Assembly (NCBI RefSeq): GCF_000716605.1
Contig: NZ_JNXE01000010.1
Span: forward strand, 1 to 64,000
Direction of reading: 5' to 3'
DNA length: 64,000 bases
Origin: Streptomyces sp. NRRL F-525
GTDB taxonomy: Bacteria; Actinomycetota; Actinomycetes; Streptomycetales; Streptomycetaceae
Shown here: positions 48,861 through 58,006 of the stretch, piece by piece
Layout of the letters: every line of letters begins with the position of its first letter
How positions within the stretch are numbered: position 1 is the first letter of the stretch
Translations under genes and position numbers: made by a program
The notes under the pieces: model-generated
Told to the model about the DNA's origin: nothing
What the model saw: only the letters and a program-made list of their open reading frames with translations
Database searches by the model: none

Positions 48861-49466
48861 ATGAGCACACCGCGGGACCTGATGATCGTCGCCATGGATG
48901 TCGCACCCGACCGCCCCGTCGAGACGGGTGATCTTTCGCTCGCGCTCGCCGGAGCGGAGGTGGTCGACCTCCTGGCCGCCGAAGCCGTCGTGCTGGACGG
49001 CGACCTGATCGTGCCGAACCCCCAACTTCCCTTGGAGGACGGGCTGTTGGACGAGGCCGCGGCCGCGCTCGTGCGGGAGACGCCGTACGAGTCGGTCGAG
49101 GACTGGCTGTGGCGGCGCGGGCGTCGCCTGTCCTCCGCCTATCTCGCCGCGCTGGAGGCGGAGGGGCTGGTCGAGCGGCAGCGCGGGCGCTGGATCCCGG
49201 TCCGCACCGGCCGCACGGCCCTGGTCGACTCCCCGGCCCGCAGCCGCGCGGCGGACCGCTGGGCCCAGGGCGAACCAGTCCTCGCCCAGCTCGCCGCGGC
49301 CGCCGGGATCCGCGAGGTCTCGGACGAGGACTCCGCGAAGGTCACCGACGAGTCGCTGGACACGGTCATCGCCGTAGTGCATGACGCGGTGACGGAGCTG
49401 GAGGCCGTACGGCAGCGGAAGAGTGTCGAGGACGCGGCCTACGACAACGTGTGGCGCGGTATGTGA
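48861..49466 (+). CDS. GPP34 (GOLPH3-like) family protein
   Basis: This 201-residue protein has GPP34-family features: an N-terminal TPRDLMIVAMDV, LAGAEVVDLLAAEAVVLDGD, the helical hairpin YESVEDWLWRRGRRLSSAYL and GLVERQRGRWIPVRTGRTAL. In eukaryotes the relative GOLPH3 binds phosphatidylinositol-4-phosphate; actinobacterial members are numerous and uncharacterised. The ATG at 48861 has no strong ribosome-binding site. It diverges from the lipid/polyketide operon, and a membrane-lipid connection would be pleasing but is not shown. Confidence 0.82.
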   Translation: MSTPRDLMIVAMDVAPDRPVETGDLSLALAGAEVVDLLAAEAVVLDGDLIVPNPQLPLEDGLLDEAAAALVRETPYESVEDWLWRRGRRLSSAYLAALEAEGLVERQRGRWIPVRTGRTALVDSPARSRAADRWAQGEPVLAQLAAAAGIREVSDEDSAKVTDESLDTVIAVVHDAVTELEAVRQRKSVEDAAYDNVWRGM

Positions 49467-49525
49467 CGGCGACCGCTCGGCCTCGAAGCACGACAACTGC
49501 CGATAAAACAGAGCCAGTTGATGGT

Positions 49526-49553
49526 CCTGAGCCTCAGGTGACGACACGTCACC
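49526..49553. terminator. Two adjacent palindromes after the GPP34 gene
   Basis: CCTGAGCCTCAGG (49526-49538) and GGTGACGACACGTCACC (49537-49553) are perfect inverted repeats that share two bases. They lie between the convergent GPP34 and histidine-kinase genes. A terminator or mutually exclusive hairpins are plausible. The rest of the 49467-49647 gap shows nothing I can name. Confidence 0.4.
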
Positions 49554-49647
49554 CATGGTAGGCACAAGGCCGTCGCTGAGCTAGAGCGAGCGGGGGCGCG
49601 CGCTACCCGCGTTCACCGGGACGAAGCCGCCGCGCCCGGCGGGATCC

Positions 49648-51090
49648 TCACCGGGACGAGGGCGCCCCCAGCGGGATCGTCACCGTGAAGACCGTCGCGC
49701 CGGGCTCGGACGTCAGCTCCACGGTGCCGCCGTGCGCCTTCGCCAGCGACCGGGCCACCGCGAGGCCCAGCCCGCTGCCGCCCCGGTCCCGGGTGCGGGC
49801 CTTGTCGACCCGGTAGAAGCGGTCGAAGACCCGGGCCCGGTCGTCCTCCGGGATACCGGGGCCCGCGTCGGCGATCCGTACGGATGCCAGGCCGGCGGCG
49901 ACCGACAGCGACACCGAGACCTCCGTGCCGGCCGGGGTGTGCACGGCCGCGTTGGCCAGGAGGTTGTCCAGCACCTGCCGGATGCGCACCGGGTCGACGC
50001 GCAGCCGGACCGGGGACTCGGGCACCGACACCGTCAGCGGGTGGTCCCGGTGCCCGGCGCGGAAGGCGTCCGCCGCCTGCCCCACCAGGTCCACCAGGTC
50101 CGCGTCCTCCGGCCGTAGCGGAGTTTCCACGTCCGCCGCGTCGAGACGGGCCAGCAACAGGAGATCGTCGAGGAGGACGCCCATGCGGGCCGCCTCGGCG
50201 CGGAGGCGGGCCAGGTGTTTGTCGCGCTCCTCGGGGACGTTCGCGGCCGCGTACTGGAACAGGTCCGCGTAGCCGCGCACCGACATCAGCGGGGTGCGCA
50301 GCTCGTGCGAGGCGTCCGCGACGAACCGGCGCAGCCGCTGCTCGGCCTCCGCGCGCACCGCGAGGGAGTCGTCGATGTGCTCCAGCATCGTGTTGAACGC
50401 GGTGCGCAGCTCCTCCACCTCGGGCCCGCCGTCGCCCCGCTCGGCGCGCAGTGGCAGCCGGGCCGCCGACTCGGTGAGGTCGTGCGAGGCGATGCCGTGG
50501 GCCGTGGTCGCCATGTCGCTCAGCGGCCGCAGCCCGCGCCGCAGCAGGTTCCGCCCTATGACCACCAGCACCAGCAGTGCCAGCGCGAACGCCACCACTT
50601 GGACCGTGACAAGTTGCCGCACGGTGCCCTGCACGTCCGCCAGCGGGGCCGCGCTCACCAGGACGACACCGGGTTCGACCTCGCAGGCGCGCAGCCGGTA
50701 GGTGCCCTCGCCGTCGATCGTCACCGTGCGGGAGATCTCCGTGGTGGAGTGCGCCATCGTCTTCGCGAGGGCGGTGAGCGCGGTGGTGTCGTCCGGTACG
50801 TCGGAGGGCTCGCGCAGTTTCGGGGTTGTGCCCTTGACGTCGTAGACCGCCGTGTACCAGCCGTAGTACGGCTTGCGCTCGACGATGCCGTGCACCTGGG
50901 CGTCCTTGGACTGGACGGTCTGGACGAGCTTCATCTGGTCGCTGACCTGGCGCTGGAGGTAGTCCCGCATGTACATCGTCAGGGCTGTGCCGACGACCGC
51001 GAACACGATCAGGGACAGGACGCCGACGCCCAGTGCGAGGCGGGTGCCCAGGCGGACCCGGCGCCAGTTGTGGCGCAGTCGTCGGATCAT
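49648..51090 (-). CDS. Two-component sensor histidine kinase (OmpR-partner type)
   Basis: This 480-residue protein has a first transmembrane helix (LALGVGVLSLIVFAVVGTAL) and an external sensing loop of about 130 residues. A second helix follows (QVVAFALALLVLVVIG), then HAMP, a HisKA box with the phosphorylated His near 263 (FVADASHELRTPLMSVRGY), and an ATPase domain (LDNLLANAAVHT, ADAGPGIPEDD, GGSGLGLAVARSLA). The ATG overlaps the response-regulator stop, so the two are one operon. The signal is unknown. Confidence 0.92.
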   Translation of the reverse strand: MIRRLRHNWRRVRLGTRLALGVGVLSLIVFAVVGTALTMYMRDYLQRQVSDQMKLVQTVQSKDAQVHGIVERKPYYGWYTAVYDVKGTTPKLREPSDVPDDTTALTALAKTMAHSTTEISRTVTIDGEGTYRLRACEVEPGVVLVSAAPLADVQGTVRQLVTVQVVAFALALLVLVVIGRNLLRRGLRPLSDMATTAHGIASHDLTESAARLPLRAERGDGGPEVEELRTAFNTMLEHIDDSLAVRAEAEQRLRRFVADASHELRTPLMSVRGYADLFQYAAANVPEERDKHLARLRAEAARMGVLLDDLLLLARLDAADVETPLRPEDADLVDLVGQAADAFRAGHRDHPLTVSVPESPVRLRVDPVRIRQVLDNLLANAAVHTPAGTEVSVSLSVAAGLASVRIADAGPGIPEDDRARVFDRFYRVDKARTRDRGGSGLGLAVARSLAKAHGGTVELTSEPGATVFTVTIPLGAPSSR

Positions 51091-51794
51091 TCGGCGGCCT
51101 GCCGGATCACATAGCCGAAGCCGCGCACGGTGTGGATCAGCGGATCGTGCCCCTCGTCCAGCTTGCGGCGCAGGCGGCTGACCACCAGCTCCACCACGTT
51201 CGAGCGGCCACCGAAGCCGTACTCCCACACATGGTCGAGGATCTGCGCCTTGGTGAGCACGGTCGGCGACTTGCGCATGAGGTAGCGCAGGACCTCGTAT
51301 TCGGTCGGGGTGAGCGTGAGGAGGCGGTCGCCGCGGCGCACCTCCCGCGTGTCCTCGTCCATCGTGAGGTCCGCGACCTGGAGGACCGACCGCTGGAACC
51401 CGGGCCCGGCGCTGCGCCGCAGCACGGTCCGCAGCCGGGCCATCAGCTCCTCCACCGCGAACGGCTTGACCAGGTAGTCGTCACCGCCCCGGGTCAGCCC
51501 CGCGACCCGGTCGGCCACCGCGTCGCGCGCCGTGAGGAACACCACCGGCACCATCGTCCCCGACCGCCGCAGCCGGTCCAGCACACCGAAACCGTCCAGG
51601 CCGGGCAGCATCAGGTCGAGCACCACGATGTCCGGCTTGAACTCGGCGGCCACGGTCAGCGCCTCCTCACCGGAGTACGCGCACGCGGCCTCCCAGCCCT
51701 CGTACCGGGCGACCGTCGCGACAAGGTCGGCGATCGGCGGGTCGTCGTCCACGACGAGGAGTCGTACTTTGTCCACCCGCTCATACTGCGCCAC
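51087..51794 (-). CDS. OmpR-family response regulator
   Basis: This 235-residue protein has a receiver domain with acidic pocket VVDDDPP, phospho-acceptor Asp60 in IVVLDLMLPGLDG and Lys in GGDDYLVKPFAVEE. The C-terminal winged helix is of OmpR type (LTPTEYEVLRYLM; SNVVELVVSRLRRKLD). I start at GTG 51794 with GGGAGG three bases upstream; a GTG at 51773 is also possible. It is transcribed away from the flavin/ferric-reductase-like genes 132 bases off, which are its most obvious targets. Confidence 0.9.
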   Translation of the reverse strand: MAQYERVDKVRLLVVDDDPPIADLVATVARYEGWEAACAYSGEEALTVAAEFKPDIVVLDLMLPGLDGFGVLDRLRRSGTMVPVVFLTARDAVADRVAGLTRGGDDYLVKPFAVEELMARLRTVLRRSAGPGFQRSVLQVADLTMDEDTREVRRGDRLLTLTPTEYEVLRYLMRKSPTVLTKAQILDHVWEYGFGGRSNVVELVVSRLRRKLDEGHDPLIHTVRGFGYVIRQAAE

Positions 51795-51926
51795 ACGCCT
51801 CCCGGCGCCAGACCCGCGGCACCGCCACACCCGTATCGATAACCACTTGAAAGGCGGCCGACAGGAAAACGACAGCCCCCCGAGGTCAAGCTCGTCTCCC
51901 AGGACCCGATCAAGGAGCTGCCGTCC

Positions 51927-53264
51927 GTGACGACCGTCCAATCACCCCCTGCGCCCCCCACGGCGATACGCCCCAGGGTGGTGGCCCGCACGGGCCTGTA
52001 CGCCGTGCTGGCCGCGAACGTCGCCGTGGTGACCGTCTTCTTCGCCCAGGCCGGATTCGCCTCCAACGCGCTCATCGTCATCGGCCGCCTCCTCGGCCTC
52101 TACGGCGCGCTGGTCATGGCCTTCCAGCTGCTGCTGGTGGCCCGCCTGCCCTGGCTCGACCGCCGGATCGGCATGGACCGGCTCACCAACTGGCACCGCT
52201 GGACCGGCTTCGCGCTGCTCTGGACGCTGCTCGGGCACCTCGTGTTCATCGCCTTCGGCTACGCCCAGGGCACCGACACCGGCCCGGTCGGCGAGGTCGT
52301 CGACCTGGCCGAGACCACCGAGGGCATCCTGCGCGCGCTCGTCGCGTTCGCCCTGATCCTCGTCATCGGCGCGACCTCCGCGCGTTACGCGCGACGCCGA
52401 CTCGCCTACGAGACCTGGCACTTCATCCACCTCTACACCTACGTCGCGGTGGTCCTCGCCTTCACCCACCAGGTCGCGGTCGGTACGACGTTCACCGCGT
52501 CGTCGGCCGCCACGACGTACTGGTACGCGGTCTGGGGCGTCGCGCTCGGCTCGGTCGCCCTGGGCCGCGTGATCCTCCCCCTGTGGCGCAACCTCCGCCA
52601 CCAGCTCCGCGTGGAGGCGGTCGTCCCCGAGTCCGACAACGTCGTCTCGATCTACATCACCGGCCGCGACCTCCACCAACTCCCGGCCCAGGCAGGCCAG
52701 TTCTTCCTCTGGCGGTTCCTGACGAAGGACCGCTGGTGGCAGGCCAACCCCTTCTCCCTCTCGGCCGCCCCCGACGGCACCCGCCTCCGCCTCACCGCGA
52801 AGACGGCCGGTGCCGGTACGGCCGCCCTGCGCCACCTCAAGCCCGGCACCCGCGTCTTCGCCGAGGGCCCCTACGGCGCCTTCACCACCCTGCACCGCAC
52901 GAAGCCGGAGTCCCTGCTCATCGCGGGGGGCGTCGGCGTCACCCCGATCCGCGCCCTGCTGGAGGACCTGGAGGGCCACGCGGTCGTCATCTACCGCGTC
53001 GCCACCGACCGCGACGCCGTCCTCTACGACGAGCTGGTCGAGCTCGCCCAGGCCAAGGGCGCCCAGCTCCACCTGGTCACCGGCCCGCCCGTCCCCGACA
53101 AGCTCGCCCCGCGCGAACTCGCCCGGCTGGTACCGGACATCGCCGACCGCGACGTCTTCCTCTGCGGACCGCCGCCGATGATGAACGCGGTGCTGCGCAG
53201 CCTCGGCGACTTGGGCGTGCCCAAGCAGCAGATCCACTTCGAACGCTTCAGCCTGGCGGGATGA
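51927..53264 (+). CDS. Ferric-reductase-like transmembrane FAD/NAD(P) oxidoreductase
   Basis: This 445-residue protein has a six-helix ferric-reductase-like membrane domain. Likely haem His residues lie in LTNWHRWTGFALLWTLLGHL and in ETWHFIHLYTYVAVVLAFTH. An FNR-type module follows with the FAD site FFLWRFLTKDRWWQANPFSL and NAD(P) elements LLIAGGVGVTPIRALLEDL and CGPPPMMNAVLRSLG. It should pass electrons from cytosolic NAD(P)H across the membrane. GTG 51927 follows AAGGAGCT. The next two genes encode a likely flavinylated protein and its flavin transferase, which suggests one extracytoplasmic redox chain. Confidence 0.87.
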   Translation: MTTVQSPPAPPTAIRPRVVARTGLYAVLAANVAVVTVFFAQAGFASNALIVIGRLLGLYGALVMAFQLLLVARLPWLDRRIGMDRLTNWHRWTGFALLWTLLGHLVFIAFGYAQGTDTGPVGEVVDLAETTEGILRALVAFALILVIGATSARYARRRLAYETWHFIHLYTYVAVVLAFTHQVAVGTTFTASSAATTYWYAVWGVALGSVALGRVILPLWRNLRHQLRVEAVVPESDNVVSIYITGRDLHQLPAQAGQFFLWRFLTKDRWWQANPFSLSAAPDGTRLRLTAKTAGAGTAALRHLKPGTRVFAEGPYGAFTTLHRTKPESLLIAGGVGVTPIRALLEDLEGHAVVIYRVATDRDAVLYDELVELAQAKGAQLHLVTGPPVPDKLAPRELARLVPDIADRDVFLCGPPPMMNAVLRSLGDLGVPKQQIHFERFSLAG

Positions 53265-53274
53265 GAGACATATC

Positions 53275-53724
53275 GTGAAGCGAGTCATACCTGTCCTGGT
53301 GCTGTCCGTCGCGGGGTTGATCCCCGTGTGGCGCTACGAGCCGTCCATCGGGACGACGACGAGTTCGGCGAGCACGCCGACCACGAAGGCGGTCTCGACA
53401 CCGACTCCTACGGCCACCTCCTCGTCGTCGTCGGGCTCCGCGTCCACGCCGTCCACGTCCTCGAAGAAGGTCGTCCAGGGCACCGCGATCAACACCTCCA
53501 AGGGCACCGTGCAGGTCCAGGTGACCTTCGAGGGCGACAAGATCAGCTCCGTCAGCATGCTCCAGCAGCCGGACCACCCGCAGACCACGGCGGCCGTCCC
53601 GGTGCTGATCGAGGAGACCCTCAAGGCGCAGAGCTCGAAGATCGACACGGTGTCCGGCGCCACGATCACCAGCGACGCCTACGTCCAGTCGCTCCAGGCC
53701 GCGATCGACGCCAAGGGCGCGTGA
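53275..53724 (+). CDS. Extracytoplasmic FMN-binding-domain protein
   Basis: This 149-residue protein has an N-terminal hydrophobic signal (KRVIPVLVLSVAGLIPVW), a Ser/Thr linker of about 40 residues, and one FMN-binding domain. The domain ends in VSGATITSDAYVQSLQAAI. SGAT is the known site for covalent attachment of FMN through Thr. It is followed directly by apbE, whose product makes that bond. It probably accepts electrons from the membrane reductase encoded upstream. GTG start. Confidence 0.87.
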   Translation: MKRVIPVLVLSVAGLIPVWRYEPSIGTTTSSASTPTTKAVSTPTPTATSSSSSGSASTPSTSSKKVVQGTAINTSKGTVQVQVTFEGDKISSVSMLQQPDHPQTTAAVPVLIEETLKAQSSKIDTVSGATITSDAYVQSLQAAIDAKGA

Positions 53725-53725
53725 G

Positions 53726-54457
53726 ATGCGCCGAGTTGAGCACGTGATGGGGTTCCCGGTGTCGTTGCGCGTCGACGACGAAGGCATCGGAGACGAGGTG
53801 GCGGACGCGCTCTTCACCTGGCTGCGCGAGGTCGACGCCCGCTTCAGCCCGTTCCGCCCGGACAGCGAGGTCTGCCGCTACGACCGCGGCGAGCTCCGAC
53901 TCCGGGACCTCAGCGCGGACTTGACCGAGGTGCTGGACCTATGTGAGCAGTACCGGGTCGCGACCGGCGGCGCCTTCGACGTCCGCTTGCCCGGTCGGCC
54001 CCTAGACCCCTGCGCGGTCGTTAAGGGCTGGTCGGTGCAGCGGGCGGCGGAACTCCTCACCGCCGCCGGTGCCCGGCGCTTCATCCTCAACGCCGGCGGC
54101 GACGTGGTCGTGGCCGGCGGTCCGTGGCGGGTGGGCGTACGGCACCCCGAACACGCCGATCAGCTGTGCACCGTACTGGAGTTGACCGACGGGGCGGTGG
54201 CGACCTCCGCGCGCTACGAGCGCGGCGACCACATCGTCGACGGCCGCACCGGCGAACCCGCGACCGGCCTCCTCAGCATCTCCGTCGTGGCCGCCTCCCT
54301 CACCGAGGCGGACGCCACGGCCACCGCGGCCTTCGCGATGGGCCCGGCGGGCGTCGACTGGGCCGCCGCCCGGCCCGGCTGCGAGGTGTTCGCGGTCGAC
54401 GCGGAGCGCCGGGTCCGGCGTACACCGGGATTCCCCGTCGCCATGGCGACGGTCTGA
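53726..54457 (+). CDS. apbE: FAD:protein FMN transferase (ApbE)
   Basis: This 243-residue protein has the ApbE family features: N-terminal VEHVMGFPVSLRV, LREVDARFSPFRPDSEVCRY, GGAFDVRL, VVKGWSVQRAAELL and the Mg/FAD motif FILNAGGDVVVAGGPW. It moves FMN from FAD to Thr of the neighbouring FMN-binding protein. No signal peptide is evident, although ApbE can act outside the membrane. It begins one base after the upstream stop, so the genes are coupled. Confidence 0.9.
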   Translation: MRRVEHVMGFPVSLRVDDEGIGDEVADALFTWLREVDARFSPFRPDSEVCRYDRGELRLRDLSADLTEVLDLCEQYRVATGGAFDVRLPGRPLDPCAVVKGWSVQRAAELLTAAGARRFILNAGGDVVVAGGPWRVGVRHPEHADQLCTVLELTDGAVATSARYERGDHIVDGRTGEPATGLLSISVVAASLTEADATATAAFAMGPAGVDWAAARPGCEVFAVDAERRVRRTPGFPVAMATV

Positions 54458-54515
54458 GGAGCTTGGGGATACGACCGCTGCACCCACGACATGCGGAAGG
54501 GCCGCCGGGTTACTT

Positions 54516-55827
54516 GAGTTCTAGTGGTCGTCGCAACATCCCAGCTCAGGGGATGCGTTGGACTTCGAGATCCGGAAGCTGCGGACGCCGCAGGGCCCTG
54601 TGAAACTGGTCCGTGAGCGGGAGGCATACTCCCAGCTCGTGGATCAGGGGCTGAGCAGCCGGGAAGCGTGCGAGATCGTAGGGATTTCGGTCCGTACGGG
54701 CAGGAAATGGCTCTATGGGCGCAAGCCCAGTGGCAAGCAGAGGAAGGCGTTTCTGCCGCTCGGTGCGGTGGAGGCGCCTTCTGGGCCGTCCCGGTATCTC
54801 ACCGAGGCCGACCGCATCCACATAGCGGACCGGCTACGGGAGAAGGCGTCCCTGCGAGAGATCGCTCGTGAGTTGGGCCGCAGTCCATCGACGGTCAGCA
54901 GATAGATACGCCGCAACGGCACGGCTCTGCGTGGGGGCCGCTCGCGCTGGGTCTACCGTCCGCACGCCGCCCAGCGCCGCGCGGAGCACCGGCGTCGCCG
55001 GCCCAAAGCCGGGAGGATCGGCCGGATCCCGGAACTGAGGGACTTCATCCAGATCCATCTGACCCTGCGGTGGAGTCCCGAGCAGGTCAGTCATGCGCTG
55101 CGCAGGCAGTTCCCCGGCCGGCCCGACATGCACGTGGTCCACGAGACGATCTACCAGGCGCTCTACAACCGGGGCCGCGGCGAACTCAGGCGGGAACTCG
55201 CCCGTTCGTTGCGCACAGGCCGCGCATTCCGCCGGCCACGCAAGGACTCCCACCGGCGCCGGCCGCGCGCTGTCCGGGACATGGTTCTCATCAGCGAGCG
55301 CCCTCAGGAGGCGGCCGGGCGAGCCGTTCCGGGGCACTGGGAGGGGGACCTGATCGTCGGCAAGGGCCACAAGTCGGCGATCGGCACGCTCGTCGAGCGC
55401 AGCAGCCGCTACCTCGTGCTCGTGCACCTGCCTCTCGGCTACACCTCCGGCCATACCCGCGACGGGCTGATCAACGCGATACAGACCTTCCCTCCGCAGC
55501 TTCGCCGCTCCCTCGCCTGGGACCAGGGCGCCGAGATGGCCATGCACAAGGCGGTCACCACGGCGACGGGCGTCCCGGTCTACTTCTGCAACCCGGGCAG
55601 TCCCTGGCAGCGCGGCAGCAATGAGAACACCAACGGTCTCCTGCGGCAGTACTTCCCCAAGGGCACAGACCTCTCCCGCCACGGTCACGAGGAGCTGGAC
55701 GCCGTTGCCGCCGCCCTCAACAACCGTCCACGCAAGACGCTCGGCTGGGAAACCCCGGCCGAGCGTCTGTCTAAACTACTCGCCACCACACGTCAGTGAT
55801 CACGTGTTGCGACGATCATTGGAATTC
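54516..55827 (+). mobile_element. IS30-family insertion sequence
   Basis: Imperfect 23-base terminal inverted repeats (left 54516-54538, right 55805-55827; 19 of 23 positions match, with TCGTCGCAACA identical) bound one transposase frame. No target-site duplication is obvious, so insertion is not recent or the duplication has decayed. It sits 50 bases beyond the 3' end of a polytopic glycosyltransferase gene. Confidence 0.85.
54558..55799 (+). pseudogene. IS30-family transposase with in-frame amber codon
   Basis: One 413-codon frame runs from TTG 54558 (AGGGGA upstream), interrupted only by TAG at 54903-54905. The family motif SREIRRNG reads SR-stop-IRRNG, so one GAG to TAG change is the simplest explanation. 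The N-terminal half has the helix-turn-helix regions (LVDQGLSSREACEIVGISV; LREIARELGRSPSTVS). The downstream part keeps the DDE core (GHWEGDLIVGKGHKSAIGTL; LAWDQGAEMAMHKAV; NPGSPWQRGSNENTNGLLRQ). Unless the amber codon is suppressed, the element cannot move by itself. Confidence 0.88.
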
Positions 55828-55876
55828 GCCTTACCGGCGGCCCTTCCTGTCGGGAGATGTGGTTCAGGGGAGGAGG

Positions 55877-58006
55877 TCAGCTGACGTCGGAGGCGTCCAG
55901 GCGGTACAGGCCGCTGCTCGTCGAGGAAGAGGAACTCGTTGAACTGGAGCTGTACGCCGAGGACTTGACCGCCGTGCCGTGGGCCTTGACCCAGGTGGCG
56001 ATCGCGGAGTTGGTGCCCTGGCCGCCGTCGCTGCTGACGATGATGTAGTGCAACTTGCCTGACTTCACCAGGGACTTGAGCTTGGCGAGGGTCATCGCGT
56101 TGTCGCTGCCGGACCAGCCGCCCATGGAGATCACGGGCTGCCCCGACTCCAGGATGATCGAGGACGCCGTCTGGTCGGTGGAGACCGCCAGCAGCCAAGT
56201 CGCCCCGTCCTGGTGCTTCTTGAGGTAGGCGATCATCTCGGACGAGACCTGGGTGCCGCCGCCCATACCGCCGCCGCCACCGGCCTGCTGCGTACCGGAC
56301 TCGGAACCGGACTCCGAGGAGGTGGAGGAGTTCGAGCTGGACGAAGGCGCCGAACCAGTGCCCGAAGGCCGGGTGCCGGACGGGGCCGAACCACTGGGCT
56401 TCGTACCGGACTTGGTGCCGCTCGGCGCGCCGCCCATACCGCCACCGCCGCCGCCCATGCCGCCACCGGTGCTGGGACCGGCCGTCGGGTTGGTGCCGTT
56501 GGTGGAGGAGGTCGCCGCCGAGACCGAGTAGGCCGCGGGACCGGCGAGCAGGGCGACGACGGCGGCCAGCGCCGCGAAGCCCATCAGGCGGTGGCGCTTG
56601 GTGAACCGGCCCACCAGCAGGCCGAGTACGGAGGCCACGCCTGCCACGGCGACCACGATCTCCGCGACCGTGTACACCGTGCCGGAGCCGGAGACCCGCT
56701 GGAGCAGGACGACTGCCCACACCGAGCTGGCCGCGATCGCCGCCGGGAGGACCCAGGCCCACTTGGCCGCCGAACCCTCACGGAAGGCGCGGTAGAGCAG
56801 CACCCCGCCCGCACCGGCCAGGGCCGCGATACCGGGTGCCATGGCGGTGACGTAGTACGGGTGGAACGTGCCCTCGGCCAGCGAGAACGTCAGGAAGTGG
56901 AGGACGAACCAGCCGCCCCAGAGCATCAGGGCCGCGCGCTTGGCGTCCGTGCGGGGAGCGCGGCCGCGCAGCACCAGACCACCGACGAGGGCGATCGCGG
57001 CGAAGGGGATGAGCCAGGAGATCTGGCCGCCCATGATCTCGTTGAACATCCGGTACAGGCCCGAACTGCCGCCGAACGAAGCCCCGTTGCCCTGCGAGCC
57101 GACCGAGGAGCTGGCGCCGAAGATGCGGCCGAAGCCGTTGTAGCCGATGACCAGGTCCCACACCGTGTTGTCGGTGGAGCCGCCGATGTAGGGGCGGGAG
57201 GAGGCGGGGATCAGGTCGACGATCACCATCCACCAGGCGCTGGAGACGACCAGCGCGACGGTGGCGACGGCGAGGTTGCGGATGCGCTTGCCGAGGGAGA
57301 CGTTCGTCGCCCAGAGGTAGACGAGGAAGAACGCGGGCAGGACGACGTACGCCTGCATCATCTTGGTGTTGAACGCGAAGCCGATCGCGACCGCCGACCA
57401 CACCAGCGGCATCAACTTGCCGTTGCGGACGGCCTTCATGAGGGCCGCGGCGCCGAGCATCATCAGCAGGACGAGGATCGGGTCCGGGTTGGTGTCCCGC
57501 GTGATGGCGACCGTGATCGGGGTGAGGGTGAGGACCACCGCCGAGATGGTGCCCGCCACCGCGCCGAAGTCACGCTTGACCTGGCGGTAGAGGAGGGCGA
57601 CCGAACCCGTGCCCGCCGCGACCATCGGCAGCATCAACTGCCAGGTGCCGTAACCGAATACGCGGGCGGAGAGGCCCATCACCCAGAGGGCGAACGGTGG
57701 CTTGTCGACCGTGATGAAGCTGCCGGAGTCGAGCGCGCCGAAGAAGAACGCCTTCCAGCTCTTGGTGCCGCTGTAGACGGCCGCGTCGTAGAAGGTGTTG
57801 CCGGTGATCGAGGTGAGGTTCCAGGCGTAGAGGGCCGTGGCCAGCAGCAGGATGCCCCACAGGGCCGGGCGGGCCCAGCGCGGGTCGTCCTCCGGGCCCG
57901 TGAAGAGCCTTCTGGCACGGGAGTTGAGGCCGCCGTCGGCGGGCGGGCCCGCGCGGTGCGAGCGGCGGGCGCTCTCCTGACCGGGGGGCGGGGCGAGGGT
58001 CGTCAT
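55877..58006 (-). CDS. GT39-like polytopic mannosyl/glycosyltransferase
   Basis: This 709-residue protein has 11-13 predicted transmembrane helices and an external catalytic first loop with GNTFYDAAVYSGTKSWKAFF and SGSFITVDKPPFALWVMGLS. Asp in the DAAVYSG segment is the likely catalytic base of this ArnT/PMT-like group. Residues about 490-590 are a Gly/Ser/Thr-rich linker (GGGMGGGGGGMGG). A soluble C-terminal domain follows (LLAVSTDQTASSIILESGQP). It overlaps the GT2 stop by ATGA; the GT2 probably makes the polyprenyl-phosphate sugar that this enzyme uses. Confidence 0.85.
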   Translation of the reverse strand: MTTLAPPPGQESARRSHRAGPPADGGLNSRARRLFTGPEDDPRWARPALWGILLLATALYAWNLTSITGNTFYDAAVYSGTKSWKAFFFGALDSGSFITVDKPPFALWVMGLSARVFGYGTWQLMLPMVAAGTGSVALLYRQVKRDFGAVAGTISAVVLTLTPITVAITRDTNPDPILVLLMMLGAAALMKAVRNGKLMPLVWSAVAIGFAFNTKMMQAYVVLPAFFLVYLWATNVSLGKRIRNLAVATVALVVSSAWWMVIVDLIPASSRPYIGGSTDNTVWDLVIGYNGFGRIFGASSSVGSQGNGASFGGSSGLYRMFNEIMGGQISWLIPFAAIALVGGLVLRGRAPRTDAKRAALMLWGGWFVLHFLTFSLAEGTFHPYYVTAMAPGIAALAGAGGVLLYRAFREGSAAKWAWVLPAAIAASSVWAVVLLQRVSGSGTVYTVAEIVVAVAGVASVLGLLVGRFTKRHRLMGFAALAAVVALLAGPAAYSVSAATSSTNGTNPTAGPSTGGGMGGGGGGMGGAPSGTKSGTKPSGSAPSGTRPSGTGSAPSSSSNSSTSSESGSESGTQQAGGGGGMGGGTQVSSEMIAYLKKHQDGATWLLAVSTDQTASSIILESGQPVISMGGWSGSDNAMTLAKLKSLVKSGKLHYIIVSSDGGQGTNSAIATWVKAHGTAVKSSAYSSSSTSSSSSTSSGLYRLDASDVS

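Noticed and set aside
48488..48895. A 135-codon minus-strand frame upstream of the polyketide operon
   Set aside because: No motif, no ribosome-binding site and a low-GC composition unlike neighbouring genes. The interval is better read as a promoter region.
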